Shown here: piece after piece, positions 1 through 6,081 of the stretch | Numbering within the stretch: position 1 is the stretch's first letter | Layout: every line of letters starts with the position of its first letter | NCBI GenBank assembly: GCA_030619215.1 | Contig: JAUXBV010000032.1 | Span: 1 to 12,941, forward strand | Origin: Fibrobacterota bacterium | GTDB taxonomy: Bacteria > Fibrobacterota > Chitinivibrionia > Chitinivibrionales > JANQEN01 | Length of the DNA stretch: 12,941 nt | Direction: 5' to 3' | Notes under the pieces: model-generated | Database searches by the model: none | What the model was told of the DNA's origin: nothing | Seen by the model: only the letters and a program-made list of their open reading frames with translations | Position numbers and translations under genes: made by a program

Positions 1-620
1 ATAAAGAGAGGTATCCCGGCTACCTGGTAGTATGCTATGTAAATTCCACCGCAGAGATAAAAGCCATGTCGGATATCTGTTGTACCAGTGCAAATGCTCT
101 GAAAATTGCAAAGCAGATACCTGAGGATAAGGGTATTATATTTGTGCCTGATAAGCACCTTGGTGGATGGGTTCAGGAACAGACGGCCCATACCATGGTT
201 TTGTGGGAGGGATTTTGCCCGACCCATGTGTATATCACACCCGGGATGATACAAAAGGCAAAGGCGGAAAACCCGTCGGCTACAGTTTTGATCCATCCGG
301 AGGCACCCAAAGAATCCCGCGATCTGGCAGATGAGGTGTTATCAACCGGCGGTATGTGCAGGTATGTTAAAGAGAACGCGTTTAAAGAATATGTTATTGC
401 CACGGAGATAGGCATTGTACATACCTTACAAAAACAGAACCCGGATAAAACTTTTTACATTGTTGATGAATCTATTATTTGCCCAAACATGAGGAAAGGG
501 TCTGTTGAGGCAGTGTATAAGGCTCTTGAAGGCACCGGCGGTATTGAAGTAACCGTACCAAAAAATATTGCGGATAAAGCGTTGGTTGCCCTGGAAAAGA
601 TGTTTGAGATGAGTAAGTGA
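1..620 (+). CDS. nadA: Quinolinate synthase NadA, 5' truncated
   Basis: NadA is a cytoplasmic [4Fe-4S] enzyme that condenses iminoaspartate with dihydroxyacetone phosphate to give quinolinate, the precursor of NAD. The reading frame is open from base 3 and has no start inside the window; the ATG at 66 is internal, because the residues before it (YPGYLVVCYVNSTAE) are NadA sequence. About 205 residues are present of a usual 300-350, so roughly the first third lies upstream. Visible landmarks include the paired cysteines of ICCTSANA, the Cys of WEGFCPTH and the Cys of IICPNMRK. These three places match the cluster-ligand cysteines of the family. The ATEIGIVH stretch near the C-terminus is also typical. 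The gene ends in TGA 8 bases before the convergent flippase gene. No terminator is visible in that gap. Identification is firm; whether nadB or nadC neighbours it cannot be seen. Confidence 0.96.
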   Translation, partial: KERYPGYLVVCYVNSTAEIKAMSDICCTSANALKIAKQIPEDKGIIFVPDKHLGGWVQEQTAHTMVLWEGFCPTHVYITPGMIQKAKAENPSATVLIHPEAPKESRDLADEVLSTGGMCRYVKENAFKEYVIATEIGIVHTLQKQNPDKTFYIVDESIICPNMRKGSVEAVYKALEGTGGIEVTVPKNIADKALVALEKMFEMSK

Positions 621-628
621 GAGAAATA

Positions 629-2242
629 TTATTTGCGCAAAGATTTATTCAAATAGGTCCCGATTGTTTTTCTGATGTTCTGAACACCTGCAGCTTCAAT
701 GCCACCAACGATAACAAGGAACGAAGGAATTCCCGCAACCATACATAAAAGGAGATGCTTCAATAAAGTCAGTTGACTAAAGAAGTATATATTGAGAGCC
801 CATCTTTTTATACCCATACAGATCAGCGCTCCAACAATTGAAATCACCGTTATTATGCCGACATTTTTAACCATTAACGAGAGATGCTTGTTTTTGTAGT
901 GCCTGTTCCAGAAAAACGTTATTGTAAAAAACAGTAACGCCATTGCAAATGTAGCTGTTCGCGCAATACCTAAAGCGCCGATCTTTATTGCAGAAAAATA
1001 GTAGAGAGGGAGGCAGACGGAAATGATACAGGTGCTTATAATCATTGGGAAAAAGGTTCTCTGTAGCGCATAATAGGCGCGGATAAAAAGGAGCGCGCCT
1101 GCCATAAAGAAAGCGCTCGGAAGATAACTGGAAAATGTTTTCGCGGTCAAGGCCGTGTCTCTTGTATTAAATGCACCGCCTTCCAGAAGAATTGCGATGA
1201 TGCTGGGAGCAAGCACCATAAAAATGCCGATACATGGTATGAGAAGCGATGCAATTTTGGTAAGTATGGTTGCGAGCATAGTATGCATTTCTTCTATTTT
1301 TTTCTCTACCGCCAATTGGGAGAGGAATGGATAAACACCTGCCACAACCGACTGCCCAAATAGTCCGAAAAGCATACTGACAATTTTAAAGGAATAATCC
1401 AGGCTGGATATTGCGCCTTTACCGTTTGGGACGAAAGAGGCAAAGTATTTTGGAAAGAGTTCATTGGAAAAGGTCATGCTGAGGCCGATAATGAGAGGTA
1501 CGGTAATAAGTGCAAAGGTCTTCAGCGTTTTATCTTTCAAATCAATGCGTGGGCGATAGCGCATGCCGACGCTGAGGGCGCCGGGTATTTGAATAGCCAC
1601 ATTGCCAAGGAATGCCCCGATAAGGACGCCCCACGTGAACCCGTCTATGCCGATCGCTTTGTAAAGAAACACGCCGCCACAGATTATGCCGAGGTTATAG
1701 AGAACAGGTGTGAGGGCCGGCAAGAGAAACCTTTTTTTTGCGTATTGAACACCGTTGAGCAATGCGCCCCAGAAGAAGAAAAGCTGCGCAGGGAGAATTA
1801 TTCTTGTCAGACGCAACGTTAATACTATCTGTTTGGGGTTACCGGGATCATTAATGTTCTTGCCTGCCAAAGCAAGAATATCCTGTGTAAATATCATAGA
1901 GATTGCTATGGCCACAATAAAGAAAATGGTGCCAACAGTAAACACATTTGAGAAAAAGCGCCATCCCTCTTTTTCATCATTATTGATGAGATAATTTTGG
2001 AAGAGGGGGATAAAAGTAATTGAAAGAGCGCTGCCGGCAAGGAAATGGTTAATAAGGTCCGGAATGGCAAATGCGAATATATAGGCGTCAACGTCACCCG
2101 AAACACCGGCAAAATATGCAAGAACCTTAATTCTTCCCCACCCCAGTAGTCTGCTGGTAATATTGGAAACAGCCATTATTATTACAGCAGTAGAAACAGC
2201 TTTACCTATAGCATTTGATTTCTTTAATTCCGCATCCTTCAT
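629..2242 (-). CDS. murJ: MurJ/MviN-family lipid-linked glycan flippase (divergent)
   Basis: This is a polytopic inner-membrane protein of the MOP superfamily; its best-known members flip lipid II for peptidoglycan synthesis. At 537 residues it has the family length, about 14 hydrophobic spans, and the MurJ N-terminal signature (SRLLGWGR, then DVDAY, then IPDL...AGSALS). Compared with E. coli MurJ as remembered and aligned by eye, Arg18, Arg24 and Asp39 are kept as R31, R37 and D52. The Arg52-Arg53 pair is Asn65-His66, Glu57 is Gly, and Arg270 is Lys. It is therefore a MurJ relative whose substrate could be lipid II or another lipid-linked sugar. The ATG at 2242 is preferred. An in-frame TTG at 2263 would add seven residues, but neither start has a Shine-Dalgarno. 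A TATATT lies 9 bases upstream of the ATG, so a very short leader is possible. It is transcribed away from the HTH/H1-tail gene and separated from it by a terminator. Confidence 0.88.
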   Translation of the reverse strand: MKDAELKKSNAIGKAVSTAVIIMAVSNITSRLLGWGRIKVLAYFAGVSGDVDAYIFAFAIPDLINHFLAGSALSITFIPLFQNYLINNDEKEGWRFFSNVFTVGTIFFIVAIAISMIFTQDILALAGKNINDPGNPKQIVLTLRLTRIILPAQLFFFWGALLNGVQYAKKRFLLPALTPVLYNLGIICGGVFLYKAIGIDGFTWGVLIGAFLGNVAIQIPGALSVGMRYRPRIDLKDKTLKTFALITVPLIIGLSMTFSNELFPKYFASFVPNGKGAISSLDYSFKIVSMLFGLFGQSVVAGVYPFLSQLAVEKKIEEMHTMLATILTKIASLLIPCIGIFMVLAPSIIAILLEGGAFNTRDTALTAKTFSSYLPSAFFMAGALLFIRAYYALQRTFFPMIISTCIISVCLPLYYFSAIKIGALGIARTATFAMALLFFTITFFWNRHYKNKHLSLMVKNVGIITVISIVGALICMGIKRWALNIYFFSQLTLLKHLLLCMVAGIPSFLVIVGGIEAAGVQNIRKTIGTYLNKSLRK

Positions 2243-2280
2243 GATAGATACAATATAAAACAATGAGTTTCAGTGAGAAA

Positions 2281-2317
2281 CAAAATAAAAGGGCTCATGA
2301 TTACTCATGAGCCCTTT
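2281..2317 (-). terminator. Rho-independent terminator of the HTH/H1-tail gene
   Basis: A perfect 13-bp inverted repeat (AAAGGGCTCATGA at 2288-2300, its complement at 2305-2317) encloses a 4-base loop. On the minus strand the stem is followed by TTTTATTTTG, a good U-tract. It lies 29 bases after the stop codon of the minus-strand gene ending at 2346 and before the flippase start, so it should end that transcript and isolate the flippase gene. On the plus strand the stem is not followed by a long T-run, so a one-way terminator is more likely. Confidence 0.88.
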
Positions 2318-2345
2318 GACTGTTTATGTGCACTAAGAAAATGGT

Positions 2346-2762
2346 CTATTTTTTCTTTTTCTTTACAACCTTTTTAACTTTCTTTACCGCTTTCTTAGCT
2401 TTCTTTACCACTTTCTTAGCTTTCTTTACCACTTTCTTTGCTTTCTTTACCACTTTCTTTGCTTTCTTTACCACTTTCTTTGCTTTCTTTTTACCCTTCT
2501 TGTCTTCGTTTATAATGCGGTAGGTCTGGGAGATTGAAAGCTTGAATTTCTTTGCAAGAGCGGTACCGGAAACGCCTGACTTGTAAGCTTTAACAATCTT
2601 CTGATTGCGTTCGACATTCTTAGCAATCACAGACTCAATTCCGTACTTCTTGCGCAATTGATGTACAGCCTGGCGGCTAATGCCAAACTGTTCGCCGATT
2701 TTGGCGTCAGTTTTCAGATTCTTCTGCAACTTAATCAATTGGGCTTTTGTGATTCTTGCCAT
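2346..2762 (-). CDS. HTH protein with histone-H1-like lysine tail
   Basis: This 138-residue, extremely basic protein is probably a nucleoid-associated or DNA-binding protein. Residues 1-86 hold two helix-turn-helix-like units: about 18-42 (TDAKIGEQFGISRQAVHQLR) and 62-86 (GTALAKKFKLSISQTYRII). These resemble resolvase/terminase-type HTHs. Residues 88-138 are a tail of 51 residues, 32 of them lysine, with no acidic residue. It is built on the heptad KKAKKVV, like the C-terminal domain of histone H1 and of bacterial H1-like proteins (Chlamydia Hc1/Hc2, Bordetella BpH1). The ATG at 2762 has AAGGAG 9 bases upstream. The gene is monocistronic: an intrinsic terminator follows and about 500 bases of non-coding DNA precede it. 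Binding DNA is a confident inference; whether it recognises a specific site or coats DNA generally is unknown. I do not recognise a named family for the fusion. Confidence 0.87.
   Translation of the reverse strand: MARITKAQLIKLQKNLKTDAKIGEQFGISRQAVHQLRKKYGIESVIAKNVERNQKIVKAYKSGVSGTALAKKFKLSISQTYRIINEDKKGKKKAKKVVKKAKKVVKKAKKVVKKAKKVVKKAKKAVKKVKKVVKKKKK
2364..2489 (-). repeat. 21-bp in-frame tandem repeat encoding the KKAKKVV tail
   Basis: About six head-to-tail 21-bp units encode the heptads of the lysine tail. The central units are almost identical at the nucleotide level, differing mainly in the Ala codon (GCT in some, GCA in others). The last two, toward the C-terminus, have diverged in sequence (KKAKKAV, KKVKKVV). 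The repeat length is a multiple of three, so gain or loss of units by slippage would change tail length without a frameshift. Confidence 0.9.
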
Positions 2763-3280
2763 AAAAAAACACTCCTTGATTAATGAAAAGGTGATTGGTA
2801 ATTTTTTCTATGGAAAACATAAAATAATAATATTATTCCCTGTACGCAATGTTTTTGTTTCTTGTACGTAAACGTTTCTAAATTAATTGATGTCTCTACC
2901 ACGATACGAGGGAAAAATGACGATATACTGTGGGTTTACAGAATAAAATATATTTGACAACAACACATAGTCAAGGAATGTATAAAAAAATCTTAACAAA
3001 GTATACACGTGTAATATTTGCTTGTTAGGTAAAAGAAGAAGCGCGTTCCACATATGGTTGGTCGAACCCTTTATTCATTTATTCATAAAATATAATCACC
3101 GACATTTTTCTTTTAATTATTATATTTTTTAAGAGTATATTATTGGATAAACACTCTTGGAAAGAGGTGGCCCGACAGAAGAGAACTTTATGGAGAATTT
3201 TTATAGGGAAGGTGCCAGGCTGGGCGTTTGTAAACAGTATCTTTTAGTTTTAATAAGAACCGGCAAAGATAGAGATAGTA
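2763..3280. other. AT-rich intergenic region between divergent genes
   Basis: About 520 bases separate the minus-strand H1-tail gene from the plus-strand GIY-YIG gene, with no convincing protein gene or RNA gene. It should hold both promoters. Visible elements are TGTACG at 2841-2846 and again at 2863-2868, 22 bases apart and upstream of the H1-tail gene; TTGAC at 2954-2958 facing GTCAA at 2970-2974, the first being part of a TTGACA hexamer; a 10-bp perfect palindrome TACACGTGTA at 3004-3013; a TTATTCAT direct repeat near 3070-3086; and AAGAGT (3131-3136) facing ACTCTT (3153-3158). No -10 box at good spacing from the TTGACA could be fixed. A possible 32-43 codon reading frame at 3157/3190-3288 is discussed in the findings. 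Confidence 0.6.
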
Positions 3281-4726
3281 ATGAATAGCAGAACCGTTAA
3301 TGACAATATGGTTGATTATATATGCAGTAAAGAAGAGGGCGTTTCCTCTTTGGAACTTGCAGAATCATTTTTGAAATTCAATAAACCCGATAACAAGATG
3401 GCCCATATTGCAGTATCAGGAATTTTACAAAGGGAAAAACGATGCGTTTTGGGGCGTGATGGTTTATGGTATATAGAACAAAAATATGACATTAAAACGC
3501 AACAGCCGATATGTAATATACCCTGGGCTGTAGTACATATTCTTATGGGTCCGGTAAAAGGTGCGGAAAAAGCGCTGCATATAAGCATTTGGTCACCCTT
3601 TCAAACACAGGACTGCATTCTTTCAGAGTGGCTGGTAAATCCGTTATCGCTTTCATATGAAGAGAGGGAAGCTATGACGAGCGGTTATGACCGGCCATTT
3701 GACAGCATAAGTACCGCACTATCCCGTGTGATAAAGATATTGGATAGGAGGACAGCCGTATTCCTTTCTTCCCGTCAACAACGCCTTATATTTAAACACT
3801 GTAGTAACATGGGAGAATTTCTAAGCGACGATACACTGTTACTTAGCCAGCTTTTTAAGATTGTTGGAATAACTGTTCCGAAACCTGTTGAGCTTATCCC
3901 ATGCTTCAAGATATTATTTAGCAGAGACCCAACAATAACCTCAGCATGCCATTATGGAGAAGCGCTCTCTGAATGTATTCGAGAGTTGGTTCTGCGGTTG
4001 TCAGAGATGAATATTAATACAAGAGAAGAGCTTGATGTATATGAACAAAAAGAAATCCTTACGGCGAATTGGGTTAATGCTGTTTTTTCGTTGTCCGATA
4101 TAGCAGCCTTACCTCAATCACCTGGCGTATATGGATTTAAAAACCGTAAAGGTGAGTATGTTTATATTGGAAAAGCAAAAAATTTGAGAAGAAGATTAAT
4201 GAGCTATTTTCGAGATACCGAGGAATCCCCGGAAAAACTTGAAAAGCTTCGGCAGGAGGCTTATGAGCTTAAAACATATAAATGCGGTTCAGAACTGGAG
4301 AGCCTTCTTTATGAGCATAGACTTATAAAAAAATATCAACCGATCTTTAATTTGAAGGTTGATATCAATGAGCGGAGAGGGTTTTATGCTCCATTGCAGG
4401 ATTGTGTGGTACTTTTACACCATGCACAGAAAGATAAGGGTATGTCTTTCTGGTTCAGGCAAGAGCAAAAGATTCTGATAAAGCCATTTAATGTTGATTT
4501 CGGAAAAAATGAGGACCTGATAAAACAGCTCGAAGTGTTCTTTTTTAAAGAAAAATTACCCGCGGATTATACCGATTTCCCGGAACAGGAGATCGTTTTC
4601 AGATGGGTAAAAAGGAAGAAAGAATCACTTTCGATAGTGCCGGTGTATCGGATGGGTTCGGCAGAGGAGATATTTGATGCTATGAGGGGTTATTGGAAGG
4701 ATGTGGAAACCGGTATCAGAGAATGA
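3281..4726 (+). CDS. Winged-helix / DnaQ-like (inactive) / GIY-YIG nuclease fusion
   Basis: The protein has 481 residues in three parts. Residues 8-66 look like a small winged helix ending in GRDGLWYIE. Residues about 80-250 read like a DEDDh (DnaQ) exonuclease: ILSEWLVNP, then MTSGYDRPFDSISTAL, then KILDRRTAVFLSSRQQRLIF, in the places where family members have a 'LVNP', 'LTGI' and 'VAHNAxFD' stretch. The catalytic acids appear lost (VVHIL for D-x-E, SSRQQRLIF for HNAxFD). Residues 274-360 are a UvrC/Cho-type GIY-YIG domain with the expected residues: Y284 (GVY), Y295 (YIG), R305 (KNLRRR), E345 and N357. E345 and N357 are 12 residues apart, as are the UvrC catalytic Glu and Asn. UvrB-binding and HhH domains of UvrC are absent. 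A role as a structure-specific DNA nuclease, as in Cho, is likely. The start ATG has only a weak Shine-Dalgarno. The tail at 361-481 is unassigned. Confidence 0.85.
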   Translation: MNSRTVNDNMVDYICSKEEGVSSLELAESFLKFNKPDNKMAHIAVSGILQREKRCVLGRDGLWYIEQKYDIKTQQPICNIPWAVVHILMGPVKGAEKALHISIWSPFQTQDCILSEWLVNPLSLSYEEREAMTSGYDRPFDSISTALSRVIKILDRRTAVFLSSRQQRLIFKHCSNMGEFLSDDTLLLSQLFKIVGITVPKPVELIPCFKILFSRDPTITSACHYGEALSECIRELVLRLSEMNINTREELDVYEQKEILTANWVNAVFSLSDIAALPQSPGVYGFKNRKGEYVYIGKAKNLRRRLMSYFRDTEESPEKLEKLRQEAYELKTYKCGSELESLLYEHRLIKKYQPIFNLKVDINERRGFYAPLQDCVVLLHHAQKDKGMSFWFRQEQKILIKPFNVDFGKNEDLIKQLEVFFFKEKLPADYTDFPEQEIVFRWVKRKKESLSIVPVYRMGSAEEIFDAMRGYWKDVETGIRE

Positions 4727-4839
4727 AAGGTTGGTTTCAAAGAGAAATATTATCGGTAAAATGAGCCTATGTTAATGAAATTTATACTCTTTTAGGCAAG
4801 CATTCAATAATTTGACCTTTCGGAGTTTTACTATATATT

Positions 4840-4869
4840 TTGCGATTGTATTTAATTTTTTTTTATGAT
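4840..4869 (+). promoter_or_regulatory. Possible promoter of the Cys-cluster gene
   Basis: TTGCGA at 4840-4845 and TATGAT at 4864-4869 are 18 bases apart, in an AT-rich stretch 38 bases before the ATG at 4908. An alternative pair, TTGACC at 4812-4817 with TATATT at 4834-4839, is 16 bases apart and overlaps it. AT-rich DNA yields such matches by chance, so this is only a candidate. Confidence 0.35.
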
Positions 4870-4907
4870 ATTATTTATGTAAAAGTTTTAAAATTGAGGG
4901 TACTGAA

Positions 4908-5243
4908 ATGGATAGTTATGAACATGATCATGATCGGTATGTGAGAAAGAACAGAATGATAGCAAGCGGATATAATATTGACAGGCATGATCGTGATATG
5001 GAAAAGAAGGGCTTTTCGCGTCAGGACAGGCAGAAAGATGCATCCTGTTTTAACTGCAAGTTAAAACAGAAATGTGCGGAATTCAGGAAGAAGAGAAGCG
5101 GCGGCTCAATGGGGGCGGTTTCTTTTGATGGTAGCGAAAGATTCATATGCGATCGATACATTCCTGCTCCTGCAGATAAAAAGATAATGTCTGATAAACA
5201 GATAAAGTCACTGATGAAAAATTTTAAGAAGGGTCGTTGTTAA
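4908..5243 (+). CDS. Conserved-looking small Cys-cluster protein, function unknown
   Basis: This 111-residue, strongly charged soluble protein has no signal peptide or membrane span. Its core is SCFNCKLKQKC followed by SFDGSERFICDRYIP, giving Cys47, Cys50, Cys56 and Cys81 in a C-x2-C-x5-C-x24-C pattern, with a further Cys as the last residue. Four cysteines in this arrangement suggest binding of zinc or an iron-sulfur cluster, but I do not recognise the family and no enzyme motif is visible. The N-terminal 40 residues are rich in His, Asp and Arg, with HDHDRY and HDRD. The ATG has GAGGG 7 bases upstream. It has its own candidate promoter and lies 181 bases after the GIY-YIG gene, so functional linkage to that gene is uncertain. 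Confidence 0.8.
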   Translation: MDSYEHDHDRYVRKNRMIASGYNIDRHDRDMEKKGFSRQDRQKDASCFNCKLKQKCAEFRKKRSGGSMGAVSFDGSERFICDRYIPAPADKKIMSDKQIKSLMKNFKKGRC

Positions 5244-5303
5244 CTTGATTAATTAACATTGCCTATTTAAATCGCTGTAAGTGTGCTTAACATTCAACAT
5301 TTA

Positions 5304-5340
5304 AAATCTGGTAAATCTGGTAAATCCTGAACAATCCTGA
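5304..5340. repeat. Short 9-bp tandem repeat
   Basis: AAATCTGGT occurs twice in tandem (5304-5312, 5313-5321), followed by the related AAATCCTGA (5322-5330) and ACAATCCTGA (5331-5340). The array ends just before the Shine-Dalgarno of the gene at 5354. It resembles the 'AATCCTGT' 9-base intergenic tandem repeats that I recall from many environmental bacterial genomes, but that link is from memory. Confidence 0.7.
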
Positions 5341-5353
5341 TTAAGGAAGGTAT

Positions 5354-6064
5354 ATGGAAAATTTACCTCTTCAAATTTATAAGAAGGCATATGATTTACA
5401 CTACAAAGAAAAAAAACTGCTTGAAGCCGGTAATATATATCAGGAGATAATTCAAAAATTTCCCGATACCGATGTGTCGGTATATGCATCTTTACAACTG
5501 TCAAAAATACGATCCAATAGTGTGTCAGTCGGTGTGTCTAATAGAAAAGTTTCTTCCGGCCGGTTTATATGGTTTCTTATTATTGTAAATCTTGTTCTTA
5601 CGGCAGGAATAATTGCGGGGCTGGTAATAAATATCCAAATGGTAAATAAGCGCCAGAAAACTATTTCTAAAATTTCTCAGACCATCGGAAAGCTATATGC
5701 CGGAAAAGAAGAGGAAGCGCTTTCTATCCTTAATGAGCTGAAAATAACCGCGAGAAATGATATAACACCATTTATAATTTCTGCAGATATTTATTTAAAA
5801 AAGCACGACTTTAACAAGGCGCGTACGGAATATAAAGCATTCCAGAGTTTATATCCGGGCAATCCGCTTGTTGTAGCGGGAATTAAGAGGATTAATAAAG
5901 AAGAAACCGGTTATTTGGAGAACGAAAAGAGGGAAAGAAAACTAAAAGGGGCAAAACTGGAAGAGGAGAAGAAAAAAAAGAAAGAAGAAAAGACAACTCC
6001 GAAATATAAAGAGCCAAAGCCTCCTCCGAGAATTATTCAAAAAGAAGATATCACCTATTTTTAG
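5354..6064 (+). CDS. TPR-like membrane protein, function unknown
   Basis: The protein has 236 residues. Residues 4-52 form a helical TPR-like hairpin pair (YKKAYDLHYKEKKLLEAGNI, then a helix ending before KFPDTD). Residues 72-94 are one hydrophobic span (IWFLIIVNLVLTAGIIAGLV). Residues about 105-171 form another TPR-like segment (LYAGKEEEALSILNELK, then ADIYLKKHDFNKARTEYKAF and LYPGNP). The end is a Lys/Glu-rich stretch (about 188-218) followed by a proline-rich tail. The single span between two TPR-like parts puts one on each side of the inner membrane, suggesting a scaffold that joins protein complexes across it. The start ATG follows AAGGAAGG at 3-6 bases, a strong Shine-Dalgarno. It is followed 17 bases later by the next gene, so the two are probably co-transcribed. 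No specific family is recognised. Confidence 0.82.
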   Translation: MENLPLQIYKKAYDLHYKEKKLLEAGNIYQEIIQKFPDTDVSVYASLQLSKIRSNSVSVGVSNRKVSSGRFIWFLIIVNLVLTAGIIAGLVINIQMVNKRQKTISKISQTIGKLYAGKEEEALSILNELKITARNDITPFIISADIYLKKHDFNKARTEYKAFQSLYPGNPLVVAGIKRINKEETGYLENEKRERKLKGAKLEEEKKKKKEEKTTPKYKEPKPPPRIIQKEDITYF

Positions 6065-6081
6065 TTGTATTGGTAAGCGTT

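Noticed and set aside
66..68. ATG at 66 as the nadA start
   Set aside because: The frame upstream is open and encodes conserved NadA sequence to the window edge, so the Met is internal.
2364..2489. The 21-bp periodic repeat as a CRISPR array or iterons
   Set aside because: The units are contiguous without unique spacers and encode in-frame heptads.
2349..2501. Plus-strand frame through the lysine-tail repeats, giving a Phe/Thr-rich product
   Set aside because: It is the complement of the 21-bp repeat; the minus-strand gene has a ribosome site, HTH units and a terminator.
3059..3072. GGTTGGTCGAACCC, which on the minus strand contains GGTTCGACC like a tRNA T-loop
   Set aside because: No acceptor, anticodon or D arm can be built around it on either strand, so it is neither a tRNA nor a clear attachment site.
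4772..4796. GCCTA facing TAGGC after the GIY-YIG gene, as a terminator
   Set aside because: The 5-bp stem encloses a loop of more than 20 bases and is not followed by a U-tract.
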